Source: Diatrype stigma
Lineage: Eukaryota; Ascomycota; Sordariomycetes; Xylariales; Diatrypaceae
Assembly (NCBI GenBank): GCA_022225965.2
Contig: JAKJXP020000012.1
Location: forward strand, 1 to 64,000
Length of the DNA stretch: 64,000 nt
Direction of reading: 5' to 3'
The notes beneath the pieces were generated by a model, which was given only the letters and a program-made list of their open reading frames with translations, was not told the DNA's origin and did no database searches. Both the position numbers and the translations under genes were made by a program. The stretch's first letter is position 1. Each line of letters starts with the position of its first letter. This document shows, in pieces, positions 36,500-48,880 of the stretch.

Positions 36500-37235
36500 A
36501 GCTGGGAGAATTTCAGAGCCGCGTTTAACGGAAAGATAAATTTGGGTTTGGGGATTTTGGCGGGCTTGCTAATCGGTACTTTACTAATTAGCGTATAATG
36601 GTCGGAATTTGTATATATGTCGCTATTGATCTCTATTGTACTGCCTGGTATATTAAAAGCCATAAGGTTAATGGTATTACCCAAATAATGCGTAGGTTCG
36701 TTTTTGTTAAGGACCTGGAAATCTTGGCTTTCAAACCAATCCGTTACTTTTTGCCCCGGTCCGTTGTGTCGTCGTTTTTATCGCGGCTGCTAAGTTTAAT
36801 AAATAGCATTAAAGTCCCCCGTTACCACTTTTTGAGGGCCAGGCGCTTATTGCTTCAATTCGGCGAACAAAACGTAAAATGCTTCGTTATTAAAATAAAC
36901 GTTTCCAATAATGACGTCGTTAATTTGTATTACGACCGCATCCTTAATAATAAAGGGCCGCAGTTATGCGGTATTAAGGATTAGGTTTTTCCGGACGTAT
37001 ATAAGGATTTTGGGATACTTTGTTCAGTTTTTTACCGGCGAGAATGTATCGTATCGGAGGTGGGTTTTAATTTGGCGTTTGCCGTGGGATATTATAATTT
37101 ACGGCTTTTATATTAATACGACGTCCGCTTTTGTATCGTTTGCCGTTTTAAGTGCTATGTCGTATATGGTGCCTTTTTTTTTACCCTTACGGGTATTAAC
37201 TTGTATTATAAGCAGCTATTTAAAGGGTCGGGCGG
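36500..37235 (-). pseudogene. LINE-A ORF2 relic, AP-type endonuclease, copy A3
   Basis: Minus strand. Opens with IIQVNTRKGKKKGTIYDIAL (about 37215-37150) and ADVVLI(Q)KP, the usual Asn and Glu/Gln-Pro block of this superfamily. The catalytic motif TGDFNA is intact at 36805-36819, and SDHYT is intact at 36592-36606. The frame differs from ORF1 and begins close to or overlapping its end. Magnesium-dependent DNA nicking is the family role. Surviving open parts: 36451-36684 and shorter ones. Confidence 0.85.
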
Positions 37236-37271
37236 TGCTGTTATAAGGGGGCCGGGGTCGTTCCGTTATTC

Positions 37272-39545
37272 CTAACGGTTATGGAAATTTGTTTTTTCCC
37301 GAGCGTATCGCGCCCTTTTTTCTTCGTCGGTCTCCCAATTGTAAGGGTCGGATTTTTTTTCGAGGGGGATCCCCTTACGCGGGCGGGGGGTGTTTGTTAA
37401 TTCGTCGATGTTATCGTTAGTCCTTGCTGCTAAGGCGTTCCTGGCAATGGCTTCGCGGAATCGGGCCAGGCGTTCGTCTGCTGCCTGGGTGACGTTTAGG
37501 GTAAGGGGGCCCGCTGGTATGGGGTATTTCTCTGTTTCCTTATCGTCGTCGTCGTCGTCGTGTAAGGGGTCGTCCCCTCTTTTTTCGGCGTCATCGATGT
37601 AAGTGTCCTTCTCGCCTTCCTCGCCTTCCTTGCCATCTCCCTTGGTCGTGCTTATGGCCACGGTAGTAACGGCGGCAGCGGCAGCAGCAGTGATGTAAGC
37701 AGGAACGGGGGCGGAAGCGGGAGCGGAAGCGGGGGTGGGGGGTTGGGGTGGTGTTCGTCGTGCTATTTGTGGCGGCGGGAGGGGAGGCGGTCGAGGTCCC
37801 CTGGGGGTTCTAGGGCCCGCCGGGGTGGGAAACCCCATAGGGTTATTCTCCTCTTCTACTCTATTGGCGGATGCCGAAATTTATACCAGGACCTAAGCCG
37901 GTACCTGGGTTTGGGCCTGCTATGCCGGTTATTGGGTTTTTTTCTTTTTTCGCAGCACTTTGTTATACTGCTATTCGCTTAGTTGTTTAATTTCGGCCAG
38001 CTGTTGCCTAATTGGCCGGACGATTTTGCCATCCTTCCTTATTGATCGGGCCGGATATGCCAGCGAATCGTATTTGTAAGGACCGCAATAGTTAGGGCAC
38101 TTAACCTCGTTCTCGTAAACGCCTTTCTAGCGGATAGCCTCGTATATTTTATACCTTTTACCGCATTATTAACAGCACGGGTCGTTATCGCAGTAACGCC
38201 CATCGTAAAAATCCAAATAAATTTGGCATTATATAATCTTGGAAACCCTAATAATGAGCTTTCCTAAGCGGAAGCCGAATACCTTAAAGCGTTTAACGGT
38301 CTAAGGGAACGCTACGACCCATTTTTGAATCGGAGCATCCGATACGTATCGCCTGAAGCGATATAAGGAAATGAGGTCGACGCCCGTTTGGGCTATAACT
38401 TCGGCTTTAATAATCGAATTAATGAATTAAAGGCTTATGTAAATACGGAATTCCTTTGGGATCCCGACCAGAATATAGGTATACCAATCTTTGGCCTTTT
38501 CGATAATTAGGCCCTTTATTTTGAAGGCCTTATTAAGGATATATTGCCTGGCGGTATTGTTGCGGAGTCGTAAAGCCCAGCCGGTCTTAACCTTTTGGGC
38601 GTCGATGATTTCTTGCAGGTTGAGCTTTAGGGTATTAACTACTGTGGCCCGAACGTTTGCGGGACGTAGGGCATGCCATAGGTAGTTTGGGGTAAGGCGC
38701 AGGAAGAGCCGATTATCGGCTTTTTCCGCGGGTTGGGGTTGCGTTGGTTAGTTGGGGCCTGTCTTCCTTATTCCTTTAGGTTTCCTTTTAACGTTGGTCC
38801 ATTTCTGGGCGTTGCTGGACTTAAAGCGGGCTGCTGCTGCATATAACAGTGGCAGAAATGGCGTTAGTGACGTAATAGCGGATTTTAATGGGTATAATGC
38901 AAAGGAAATACGTCGCTATCCATTTTGGGGTAGGGGCGTATTTCCAGGGGATTCGTCAAAGACGAGGTCGATGGGGTCTTCCGGTGGTATTGGCGGTAGG
39001 GGGGCGTGGCGGAAAGCGGCTAGGCCTTTTGTCTTTATGCGGGTGGCATAAAAGGGATTAAAGTCTTCCGGGCTTTTTGTATTAACCAAGTTTATAATGA
39101 ACTGCTTAATTTGTTAGTATACCAGCTGGGTTTATTGCTAATGCGCAGGCATGGATTATTAGAATACGTCGCGGGCGGTATCCAGAAATAAGGAATAAGT
39201 TATGAGCATTTCGAACTTAATTTGGGTGCTTTATTCCTTTTTTTTACGCATTAATTTGATTGCAATTAAAATGGAATTTGCTGGGGGGTCTTTGGGGGTC
39301 CCCAGAAGGAATTGGATAAGGAGGTTTCCCTGGGACTTATATCTTTTCGGGACGCCAGGTCTTGTTATCGCCGTTTTGTCGTTTAACCTCCTTAAAATTA
39401 AAGGAATGGCCTTGCTATTGTTATTGTTATTATTAGCCATCGTAAATGGATTTATAGAAGTAATAGGGGCCGGTTTTTTAAAACCTGTTCCGGGGATTTG
39501 TTGCGGGGGAATTAAGGGCCGCTAAAGATAAACGGTATCCGATAT
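37272..39545 (-). pseudogene. LINE-A ORF1 (gag-like) relic, copy A3
   Basis: Minus strand; the start codon is mutated to ATA at 39545. Readable parts in order: basic KRYKSQGNLLIQ; DPIDLVFDESPGNTP; ALRPANVRATVVNTLKLNL; LISLYRFRRYVSDAP; then cysteine knuckles (DNDPCC-x-x-CG and KCPNCG, about 38190-38090). After that comes an intact 188-codon stretch (37272-37838) with a proline/alanine-rich segment, an aspartate run and a conserved ERLARFREAIARNALAA helix. Stops between knuckles and tail are all CAA/CAG-derived, so tail and gag were one frame. RNA-binding role inferred. Confidence 0.85.
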
Positions 39546-39689
39546 CCTCGGAGGGTTTACCTAATCCAAAGGCAAGTATAAGGGTAAAGCTTACGATGTA
39601 AAAAAGAACTGTGCAAAGAAAAGTCTTAGCAAAATATAGGGGTAAGAAAAGAAAGTTATAGGAGGATGTATGTATTTTGGCGTTATTAT

Positions 39690-42015
39690 AGCTTTACGTT
39701 ATAATTACGAAATAAATAAAGGTGAAATTTTATTTTTCGAATTTCTTTTTATTTTTTTTAAATGTCTTTGTTATTTTAGCTTTTTATTTAAAACCATTTT
39801 TAGGAATTTTATTAATTTAACCGGCTATATTATTATATTCCTTAATCGTATGCATTATTTAAGCGCTTTATAAATACGTATAAAATAAATAAATTTATTT
39901 TTTTGCGATACGAATTTCATATTATGTTTTTTCGTTTCTTATTTATAAACGTTATAAATATAATTTAATTATATACAATTAATGTTAACGTTATAATTAT
40001 CGATTAATAAGTTCATATCGTCGAAAAAGCCTATTATTATTATGTCCTTAATTTTTAACGCTTTATATAGCGTTATTAAATATAAAAAGAAATATCGGCA
40101 ATAATGATAATTCTTATAATACGCTTACGTTAAAGTTGCGTCATTTTAACGCTTCGTTATTAAACCGTAATTTTATTTGCCTTTTAATTAAAAATCCCTT
40201 ATTATATAAAATATTTAGTAATTTAATATAATTTATTACATTAAAAATACCGGAAATATTGAGCTATAAAAGCAATGCTATTTCGTTATTTCTTTATATT
40301 ACATATATTGCTTTAATAATTATCTTAATACCTATGTTTATTAATCGGGGTTTATTTATTTATTTAGCTATTAAGTAATAAGCCATGTTTTTTTTATTGC
40401 TTTTACGATACGATTATATAGCATTTTTTAATAACTTTACTTATTATGTTTAAGATTATTATTAATTTATATGGTTTTATTAATTACTTTTTCTTATATT
40501 ATTTCCGAACTTTATAAATACTGATATAATAACGCAACAAAAACGCTACGAAATATATTTTATTACGAATTATTGCTTTATAATTATAATTAATGCTTTA
40601 AATAATGGTTTTCCGTATGCCTTTAAAAATCTTATAAATAAAAGGTCCTTTTCGGGTATTTTTTATGTTTTCATTTCTTTAATAATGCTCTTTATATCGT
40701 CGGCATTAACGCGTTTATTTATTAAAAACGTACCGCTATTTTAACGTTTTTCGTAATCGCGAGCGAAAATATCGATTGAATTTATTTCGTTTAACGGGAA
40801 AAAATCTTTCCGCACATATAGCTGCTTTTTCGTTATATACCTTTGCTATAAACGCGTTACTTCCAAATCGTTTAAACGGCAAAAGCGCTCTTTCCTTTTA
40901 CGGGGCGAAATTAATTAATTTTACCCTTTTCTTTAAGTTTTAAAGCTTTTTGCCATTATTTAATGCTTTTACGACCAAATACTTTCAATACTTCGTTTAA
41001 GCGGCGAAAACGGCGCGTTTTTATTATTTATATATTTCGTTATATTTATTTTATGTTATTTATAATAGTATTGCTTTATAATTACGGTATTTCCGTTTAG
41101 CCTTTTGCATTATATCTTTATTTTCTTGGTTTTATTATAAAGCGGTTTTATTGAAATTAAATTTCCTATAAAATATTGCTGCGCTTACGATTCGTTAAAG
41201 TTTCGTTATTAAATATTTAACGTAACCATTTATTTCTTTCGGGCCGTCGAATCCATCGGATATACGGATCTTCTTTATTTTTATTATAATTAGGTTTTTA
41301 TTAAGCATAATCCAGTTTTAATTTAATAAATTTAATTACTAACTAAATTATATCGATTCGATGGGGACGTTAATTAATTGCGGATTACAATTTAATTCTT
41401 TCCATTTAAGGGCTTTTTTATAATCTACTTTAAACCTTTCGTTTATTTAGGCCAGATTAATTATTTAAATCCCTTTAATTATACCTTATCCGTATAATCG
41501 ATTTAAATAATATAATTATATGAAAACGTTAACGTTATATTAAAGTTAAGGTCTTAACCGTTTACGATAACGTTTTTCCGTATTTGTTTTATAATAAATG
41601 GTATATATTAAAATCCCTTATTATTACGTTACGTTTATACGGCGCTTTTATAACGAAAAGCGGCAATAGGCTTTTTTTATAATCGCTTAAAATCGGCTAC
41701 GTATATATGCTCTATATATTTAATGGTCTTAATTCTTATTTAAAAGTAATAATTGCTTAATTATAACCAATACGATATTTTTACGATATTAATACGATAC
41801 GTTTATATATATATATATATCGTTGCTGTGTCTTTTTCGGCATATATTGCTACATAAGAATATAATTTTAGGTAATATATTTTTTGCGTTTCCGGTTTAA
41901 TGTACGGTTTTAAAACCGCAGTTATATAGTATTCTTCGTTATTATTTAACGTTAACGATATCTTCGCTTTCGATTCTGTTACGTTTTAACTAAAAAATTG
42001 GATCTTTATTGTAAA
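39690..42015 (-). pseudogene. LINE-C ORF2 relic (endonuclease, RT), copy C3
   Basis: Minus strand. Endonuclease start near 42015, aligned to C4 58085. The GDFN motif reads RDFNIYH near 41600-41640. The RT box reads FFDDMN near 40010-40055 where an F-A-D-D-T-N type box is expected in Tad1-like LINEs. Stops are very dense. Identified by co-linearity with C4 rather than by an open frame. Confidence 0.65.
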
Positions 42016-42029
42016 TTATTCGATAAAAT

Positions 42030-43495
42030 ATTTTTTACGTATTATTTAACGGTTATTGGCGTTTTATTAACGGCATATATGCGTTGCCTTTATGCCAAAT
42101 AAATATTAATACTTTTGGAATTCTTGGCCTGTTTTTTTAGTTTTAATAAGTATCTTTTTTAGGCGTTTTTCCCGTAAATTCGGTACTTTTTTTTAATTTG
42201 CCGATTAAATGTATAAATTATATAGGCTTATTCATTGGCTTAGTTCCGTTTTTGCTGCATTATTTTCGTTGCTTTTTATTTCAAATTGCCGTAATTTATA
42301 TATATAAACGTCTCTTATTTATTCGTGTTATTTAATAATTACTTTATAGCTTTAAAATTATATTACATGCTTGCCGTTATAATTTATGTATTTATTTAAG
42401 CTGTTATTCTTTAATAGCGGATATTTCCTTTTCGCTTTCTTCGTAAGCAACGTTAATATAACGTTTATACCGCTTTTTCTTAATATAATACGCCGCGATA
42501 TACCCGTATTTATAATATCCGTAACATAAACGAATAATAGCGTCTTTATAAAAGGATTCGTATTCGAATATTTAGGCTTTTTATATTAAGCCGTTTTTAT
42601 ATAACTATTATGCCGTTTCGAATTTGTTAATCTTTATTATTAATATGGCGTATTTTGCTTTTTCGTTTTATATAATATTAGTAATACCTTATTAACTATT
42701 AGAACGTTTTTTTAATTCCTTAATAAACTTTTTCTTTTATGCATAAGCACTTTTAAATTTTTTATTTAATAAGTCTTTTATAATAATCGTAAATAATTTA
42801 TTAAAGCGTTTCGTTTATATATCGAATGCGGCATAAATTTAGCTTTTTTTATTTTGTATTTTATTGCCGTCTTTTTAAACGGAAGTATTACGTTATTATT
42901 ATATAAATAACGCGTTATTACCGCTTTTTCCGTAATTAAGGCAAGATTAATTGCTTTTATTATATCTATCGATATTCGTAATTTAAATTCGTTTGCGATA
43001 CCTTTTATTTTAATAATTTCTTTTCGATTCCGCTTAATTAAAACCATTGATTTCGGTTTTTATGCGTTATTGCTACTTATATCGTCCGTTATTATAGCGG
43101 CTTAAAATGTATTGCTTTATTTATTTATCGTTTTATTGCTTAATAGCTTCTTTTCGATAATTTCTTGATATTATAAACGGTATTTATAAAGTTGTTAAAC
43201 GTAACTGGCGCGTCGGATTTATATCGGTTGCAATTCGCGTTTGTTTCGTTATAGGTGTCGATAATTTTATTAACAATTTCCATTACATTTTTTTGAAATA
43301 ATAAAGTCGGTTAGTTTTTTTTAACTTAATAACTGCTTTTATTTCGTTATTTCTTTCGTTTTCGTTTTGTTGCAGCTGCTATTACGCTGTTATTATGTTC
43401 CGTTCGGCGTTAGGATAGTATTAGCTTTAAGCAAGCCCATTAATGCCTCCATTTACCGCTATCGGATATTCATTAGTATTATTTAGCTGCGTCAT
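42030..43495 (-). pseudogene. LINE-C ORF1 (gag-like) relic, copy C3
   Basis: The ATG at 43495 (minus) reads MTQLNNTNEY, matching MAQLDSPNEY of C4. The frame at 42778-43047 (89 codons) holds a conserved gag stretch (IANEFKLRISIDIIKAINLA ... KKTAIKYKIKKAKF) also seen in C4 near 57095-57250. Fungal Tad1/CgT1-type ORF1 proteins carry zinc knuckles after this part; they are no longer legible here. Confidence 0.72.
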
Positions 43496-43719
43496 TGTCG
43501 CGTAATCGATGTAATAATGCAATCAAGATGAACTAATAATAAGAATTTCGAATTTAATATTAGATTTAACGAAAATCGTGATTTAATAAAGTTATTCGAG
43601 ATTTTTTTCCTTCTTGTATTTACTTTTAAATATAATAATTAATAAAAAACCTTCTTAAAGGTTATTTTATAAAAGTAATACAATATGAAAATTATATTCG
43701 AAAATATAGGCTTAGGAAA

Positions 43720-43860
43720 TACCTTTAGCATGTAAGCTTCTAATTAATCGGGCCTACTTCACGCGCTTTAAGAACTAGTCGAGCCAGCTAGCTTTATTTT
43801 CTCAGCTAATCAGGTAGTCCGTTCCAAAAGTACTATACATTAAGACGTAAGATTAATTAA
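43720..43860. other. Short island without RIP-like decay
   Basis: About 140 bp with balanced base composition and several CA/TG dinucleotides (for example ctagtcgagccagctagc and aatcaggtagtccgttcc), unlike its surroundings. No ORF, no repeat partner in this window. Could be the 3' UTR of LINE-D, a piece of another element such as an LTR fragment, or host sequence. Confidence 0.35.
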
Positions 43861-44999
43861 ACATTAACTTAGCCGCTAATCGCCGCTACTTTATTAAAAC
43901 CTATTTAACGCTATAAGATTAATATGGATTATATTAATTTAATAAAACATATAAAGATTAAATAAAATACTGGCATTATTTTATTAAGGTCCTTAATATT
44001 AAAAGAATATCTAAAGAATTTATAAATAGCTTTATAATATTATTATTAAATACTTTCTAAATAAAGCCGAAGGCTTTTCTTTCCGGATTTATTTACCGAT
44101 TTATTCCGCTATAAGAAACCTAAAAGGGGGTTCCTTTATAATAAAACTTAAGCGCTTTTAATTAGGTATTACATTATAACGTTAACGCTGCGTTTCTTTT
44201 TATATTGAAATTATTTTTTACTTAACAATTTAATCGATTCATATTAAAGACATAAAGTTATAAAGACGTATAAAGATGCCGTTCGCTGCGTATACGACGA
44301 TAAGACGTTACGTCTTTATAGCTGTTCGCCGTTTTTTTCTTAAGCTTTTCGTTTTTTTCTTTTATTTCCTACGTTTTACGGAATTCCTTAAAGCGTTTAA
44401 TATCTATGTATTAGGTTATTACCGTTTTTGTTACTTTCTTATTTTTTTAACACGTAAAAGAAATCGTTACGGTTTAATAGCGGCAACGATTCGAGGACTT
44501 TTCGGAGCCGTCGTCGGTTCTTTCGGTATAACGAATGAAAAGGTATAACGTATACCGGCGTTTTTAAGACGTAATCGCAATAATAAAGCGACATCATTAC
44601 GTCGAAAACGCAGCGGCTAAATAAATACGAATTTAATCCGACTTTATAAATTCGTAATTAAAAAAATAAAAACGCTTCGTATTTATAAAGGCCTTTATAT
44701 TGGTTTTAATTTATTATTAATTTATTTTATAAAGGCTGCTTTTACGTTTCGTTAACGTTTCGGTTTAATTATTTTTTTAAATTTCTTATCGTTTCTTTTA
44801 TTTATTTTTAAGGCTTTAATTCGATATAATACCGCTTAATTATTTATTTATTTATATCTCGTATTTGCGGAATTTCCGGTATTATGTCGTATCGGCCTTT
44901 TGTTTTTTCCATATCGTAATTCCGTAATTCGGTCGTTTTCGTTTTTTTTTTCGTCGATGTTTACCGGCGGTAGTTTTAATTATTGTTCGACCTTTTTAT

Positions 45000-46300
45000 A
45001 TATGTTACGTATAAGTTACGTTTTTTCTATTAAATTTATGTGGACCTTAAATTCGGCCGCCTTTTTAAAAAGGTATAGGTTTATTGGCGGCATATTAGTT
45101 TCGGTTTCGAATAGCGCTAAAGGGAACCCCTTATATGTTTCGTATATGCAGCGTAAATATAATTTTTATATAGCTTTTAAGCTTTTCGTAATTCCTTTCG
45201 GCTTATTTTTTAAAATATGCCATATTATAGCCCTAAAGGTTATCGTGGATTTAATGATTATGGTATAAATTTGCTATATATAGGCAACGTTATAGCTTTA
45301 AGTTAACGTTACGAATTTAATAAATATAAGCTATTATACTTTAATTTAATTTTAAACCGGTTAAGGTATTTCTTTTATATAAGCCTTTTGTTTATTTAAA
45401 TTCCGAAAGATTTAAAGCTTTCGACGGGCGTTATCTTGACATTACTGAAGTATACGCGTTATTATAACGGTTTACGGATTTAAGTTAAGTATATAAATAC
45501 GCTTTTTTAAAATTAAACTATATTTTATATATTTTCGTTTATTTAGTATAAATTATTTAAGCGTTTTCGAATTTATTGTAGTTTTTTACGGGTCTTTATT
45601 AAAGACAATAAGGTTAATATTATTAATAAAGCTAATAATTGATAACTATAAATCCGTTACGGAATTACCGTATAACGTTATAATATAAAGAATAAATAAG
45701 ATAAAAATAGAACCTTTATAAAATTCCTATTCGAATAAATATAAATTTTACCGTTTCGTCGTCGAAATATAATCGCGCCGTTCGCTTTATAAAATAATTA
45801 CTTAGTTATATTAATAATTATATAAGAAGTCTTTTCCATAAGGTATATAATAAACGCTTATAATTAATTTTATAAAATGCGTCCGTAAAATTAAGTTATA
45901 ATAACGTTATTATAACGCCGCATATTTAGGCCGCTTTTATTATATCCGTTAATAACCTAATAATTAATTCCGTAAATAAACTTTTATTACTTATTTGCTT
46001 TTTAAAGAAAACACCGTATTTCTCCGTTATTACCGCGAAATAATTCGTTATTACCGTTTCGATAACCTTACTTATTGCGTTAAATAAGAAAATCGGCTTT
46101 TAATTCTTTACGTACGATTTCTTTCCTTCGTTTTATTAGCCTTTAATATTACCGCCATTATCGCGATATCAAAGCGCTTCGGAAAATATCCGATTACGAA
46201 ATTCTTATTATTAAGTTAGTTATAACTTTATAAAAAAAGGCACATACGCCTTTAAAAAGTCGCTTAAAATTAGGTTCGCCTTTAACGCCTTTTAAGGGGC
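45000..46300 (-). pseudogene. LINE-D reverse transcriptase relic
   Basis: Minus strand. GYFPKRFDIAIMAVILKAN (about 46195-46140) corresponds to the block G-x-x-P-x-x-x-R before the fingers. LIFLFNAISKVIETVITNYF (about 46090-46020), then ELIIRLLTDIIKAA and LNFTDAFYKINYKRLLYTL follow (palm, first catalytic block). The second box reads FINNINLIV near 45600, from F-V-D-D-x-N-L by G-to-A changes. The thumb FETETNMPPINLYLF lies at 45075-45120. Order and motifs are those of Tad1-clade LINEs. Confidence 0.75.
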
Positions 46301-47210
46301 CCTTATACGTATTATTTTTTCGATATCGTTTGCCGTTATTTATGCGTTAATAATATAACGCGGAAATTGCGATGCCGTCGTAATATTTTAGTTTTCCGGT
46401 ATATCCATAAGGTTAGCCGGCGGATTCGGAAAAGACTTATCCGTTAATATCCGTACCTTTTCGTTATATATACGCGCCATTAACGTTACGTTTTCGTTAC
46501 GAATAAGATTCGGCATTTTTGCGTTAATATGCGGAAATGCGTTATATAACTTAGCTCATCTTTTTAAGCTTTAAAGACTTTTTTATATTATTCGATACTT
46601 TAATTAAAACTTATTTTTAATTTTTTTCCTATAGTTTTCTAATTTCCTTGGTTTAATTTCTTATTGTTTTCATATATTATTTCTAACTTTCTTATAATGG
46701 CGTTATTAAATAATTACGTTAAAACTTCGTATATGTTTTAGTTACGTTTTTTATTTCTTTGTATTATTAAATGCAATTTGTTTTATTCCGGACGTCTTTA
46801 AAGTCGTCGTTTTATTTGCGATTTCGATTAGGCCGTTTATAATTATTTCCGTAGCCTTATCGATTTTAAGCGGCGTTATCGGTATTATAATTATTCGGAA
46901 CTTATTTCTTATTTTCGCCTTTATTGTATTTTTATTCATTACGAACTAATTTTAATCTTTTACGCGTCGTTTTTAATGCGTCGTTACCGTTATATCGATA
47001 TTAAATAATTGCGCTATATAATCGAAGCCTATTTAGCCTAAACAACTTTCGTATGCTACTTATATTAATTTTATTGCTTATATTAGGTTTATCGTTTTTA
47101 GTTATTAATCTTTCGCTTATTACGTTATTTTCTTTTTGCGGCGTTATAAACGCGAAACTTTAACGTATTGCGAATTTTAAAAGGTTATTATTTTTCGGTA
47201 TAATTTTAAT

Positions 47211-48587
47211 ATGATAATAATGATGATGAATTTTTACGTCCAAATAAATCTATCTAGCTAATATACCTAGTTATATACAAGCCACCCCCGAAAGGGGTAT
47301 AAAAGGTTTATAGGATGATTAAAACTACATAAGGCCCGATATTATATAATATATCGGACGGCTGGAATATTAAGGGAGCCCAGGTAAATAAGCCCGAAAT
47401 AAAGCGCGAGCGTATTAGGGTCTAACATAGGAAATGGTAATGGTTTTTATTCTTCCGGCGCTAGCTATCTCTTTCCGGAGCCTTATTAATATCCGTTACT
47501 TATCCTTTGGAGCAGGTCCAAAAATGTTATTTCCACCTAAATAAGTGGTTAAACTATCCGCACCTTAGCTAAATCTGTTTAATCCAATAATTGCTGCGGT
47601 AAGTAACGATCTAACTTATCGAAATACGCAGCTGCTAAGCCGCATGCATGCGACGCAAACCGAGCGGGCCCCCTAGCCCGACGCCGCCAGCAATGGCACC
47701 AAACCGACCCCGACCTTTGCCACCGACTTGCCGACCTCCGACTTGCGCTAACCAATAGCCGTACGCCGCCAAGCCGCTGGTACCGACTATCGACGTCCCC
47801 TGCCCCTTCCGCAAACCTAACGTTCCCTTCTTTCCATTCGACGTTCCCTTGGCAGCCCCTTTTGTTACGTAACCATCCGCCGAGCCGCCCATTACTCGAC
47901 GACCCCGCCGTCGACTGGCAGCCCCCTCCAGCCAACGGTACCCAAAACCCTATCCGCTACCAGTTATTCATATAGCAACAACAATGCGTCGATTCCGCCC
48001 CCGACGCCCCAGCCCTAGCCCCTCCCCCTTTTTTTTTTGTTAGTCCCAATTTGTTTGCGTTCTGTTCTAGGGCTTGCCCTTAAATACTCCAGCCGTTCCA
48101 TATACTATATAGTATCGGACCTATGTAATTAGCTAGCCTAGGTAAATAGGTCCATCCGGATGTAAAAATACATCATCATTATTACCAAAAATGTTATTCT
48201 ATTCCTCCGCCGATATCCCATAAGGATGCGCTTTCTTAATAAAGGCTGCAAAGTTTCGGTGGCCATTATGGCCGAAGAATTCGTCCGCTTCGCGCCCGTA
48301 CCGAATCCCTAAGGTTCGAAAGGCGCCCTAAAATAAGTCGCAAAGGGCAACGTGGCCTAATTCCTTTTTAGCCCCGCATCGACATCGATACCTAACGACA
48401 GAGTTAAGGTAATTAAAACGTATGTAATAGCTAACAAAGTTCCCATGGCCGAAACGTTTTGCGAAAAGACGGTACAAAGTTATTCGAATAAGGGAAAGCT
48501 TTTTAGGGGGCTTTTTTGTTTCGAATCCTTAGCGTTAATAAAAGGGGGGTATATTGCGAGACCACTAAGTAAAAAAAAACGAATAAA
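47211..48587 (-). mobile_element. LINE-A copy A5, 5'-truncated, carrying SINE-1
   Basis: Minus strand. The (cat/tat)n tail starts at 47211, followed by the 3' UTR (hairpin acccccgaaaggggt near 47283) and the ORF2 C-terminal block and last RNase H part (48199-48587). It stops near 48587 where A3-like similarity ends. No TSD found: the flanks tcggtataattttaat and aatagcttttgcg differ, so a deletion or truncation joint is possible. SINE-1 copy d sits inside. Confidence 0.82.
47532..48184 (+). mobile_element. SINE-1 copy d
   Basis: About 653 bp, sense strand plus, inserted in A5. The 14-bp TSD CCAAAAATGTTATT is at 47518-47531 and 48185-48198. 5' end ccacctaaataagtgg, 3' tail catcatcattatta. Intermediate level of C-to-T changes (for example gcaccttagctaaatctgtttaatcc near the 5' end). 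Confidence 0.92.
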
Positions 48588-48880
48588 AATAGCTTTTGCG
48601 CCGCTATCGTTACGGTATCGCTAATCGGATTAATTGCGGTATTAAGTATTTAAATAATATCTTTCGGCATTTGTTATTTAAATTCCGCATTTTAATCGGC
48701 CGTTTTAACGATAGTTTCCTTCGTTCTTTTAATTAATATAACCGTTTTTATTACTACTGCGGATTCGGGTCGTTAATAAGCCGATATCGCCGCGGCTATG
48801 TTAATTCAAATTATCTTTTCGTTTTATTTCGTTTATTGCAGTATTATTTTAAGACCTTTTATCGTTATCGGCGTTATATC
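48588..48880. other. Unassigned stretch, possible LINE-D ORF1 piece
   Basis: No repeat partner found in the window. On the minus strand it reads semi-open with glutamine-derived stops (for example QMPKDII-x-ILNTAINPISD), which resembles a gag-like coding remnant. It ends with the TSD of A4 (ATCGGCGTTATATC, 48867-48880). Together with 56042-56460 it may be the 5' part of LINE-D. Confidence 0.35.

Larger units (their letters stand above)
33190..39668 (-). mobile_element. LINE-A copy A3, full length, best preserved
   Basis: 6479 bp on the minus strand: 5' end at 39668, (cat)n tail at 33190-33210. Perfect 14-bp TSD TATGTATTTTGGCG. All domains can be read: ORF1 with cysteine knuckles and proline/acid-rich tail, AP-type endonuclease with GDFNA and SDH, RT with YADD, RNase H, C-terminal block, 3' UTR with hairpin. 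RIP stops are present but much fewer than in A1, A2 or A4, so it is the youngest full copy here and the best template for defining the family. Confidence 0.96.
39669..43630 (-). mobile_element. LINE-C copy C3, main segment
   Basis: Minus-strand element parallel to C4 (reverse complement of 56466-60250). It runs from the 5' UTR near 43630 through ORF1 and ORF2 to the RT thumb, and is then cut by A3. AT content is extreme and most codons have drifted, but RT and endonuclease landmarks can be followed. 3' end lost beyond 33131. Confidence 0.85.
43631..47210 (-). mobile_element. LINE-D, single relic copy
   Basis: A fourth LINE family, distinct in sequence from A-C, on the minus strand between C3 and A5. 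It has recognisable RT fingers, palm and thumb (see the RT feature) and an upstream frame at 46751-46939 in the endonuclease-RT linker position. 5' boundary cut by A5 at about 47210; 3' boundary uncertain. It may continue at 48588-48866 and 56042-56460. Confidence 0.7.

Noticed and set aside
36598..36984. Plus-strand 128-codon frame
   Set aside because: Antisense to the endonuclease; the minus strand has the GDFNA and SDHYT motifs at the right spacing.
37390..37602. Plus-strand frame within LINE-A A3
   Set aside because: Antisense shadow of the acidic/helical ORF1 tail (37272-37838), whose sense reading is conserved in A4 and A2.
33190..39668. LTR retrotransposon identity
   Set aside because: No flanking direct LTRs, no protease/integrase motifs; the EN-RT-RNH order with a simple-repeat tail and variable TSD is LINE.
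44276..44548. Hydrophobic 90-codon plus-strand frame (MPFAAYTT...) as a membrane protein gene
   Set aside because: Phe/Leu-rich frames are expected in AT-rich antisense strands; it lies antisense in LINE-D and has no supporting context.
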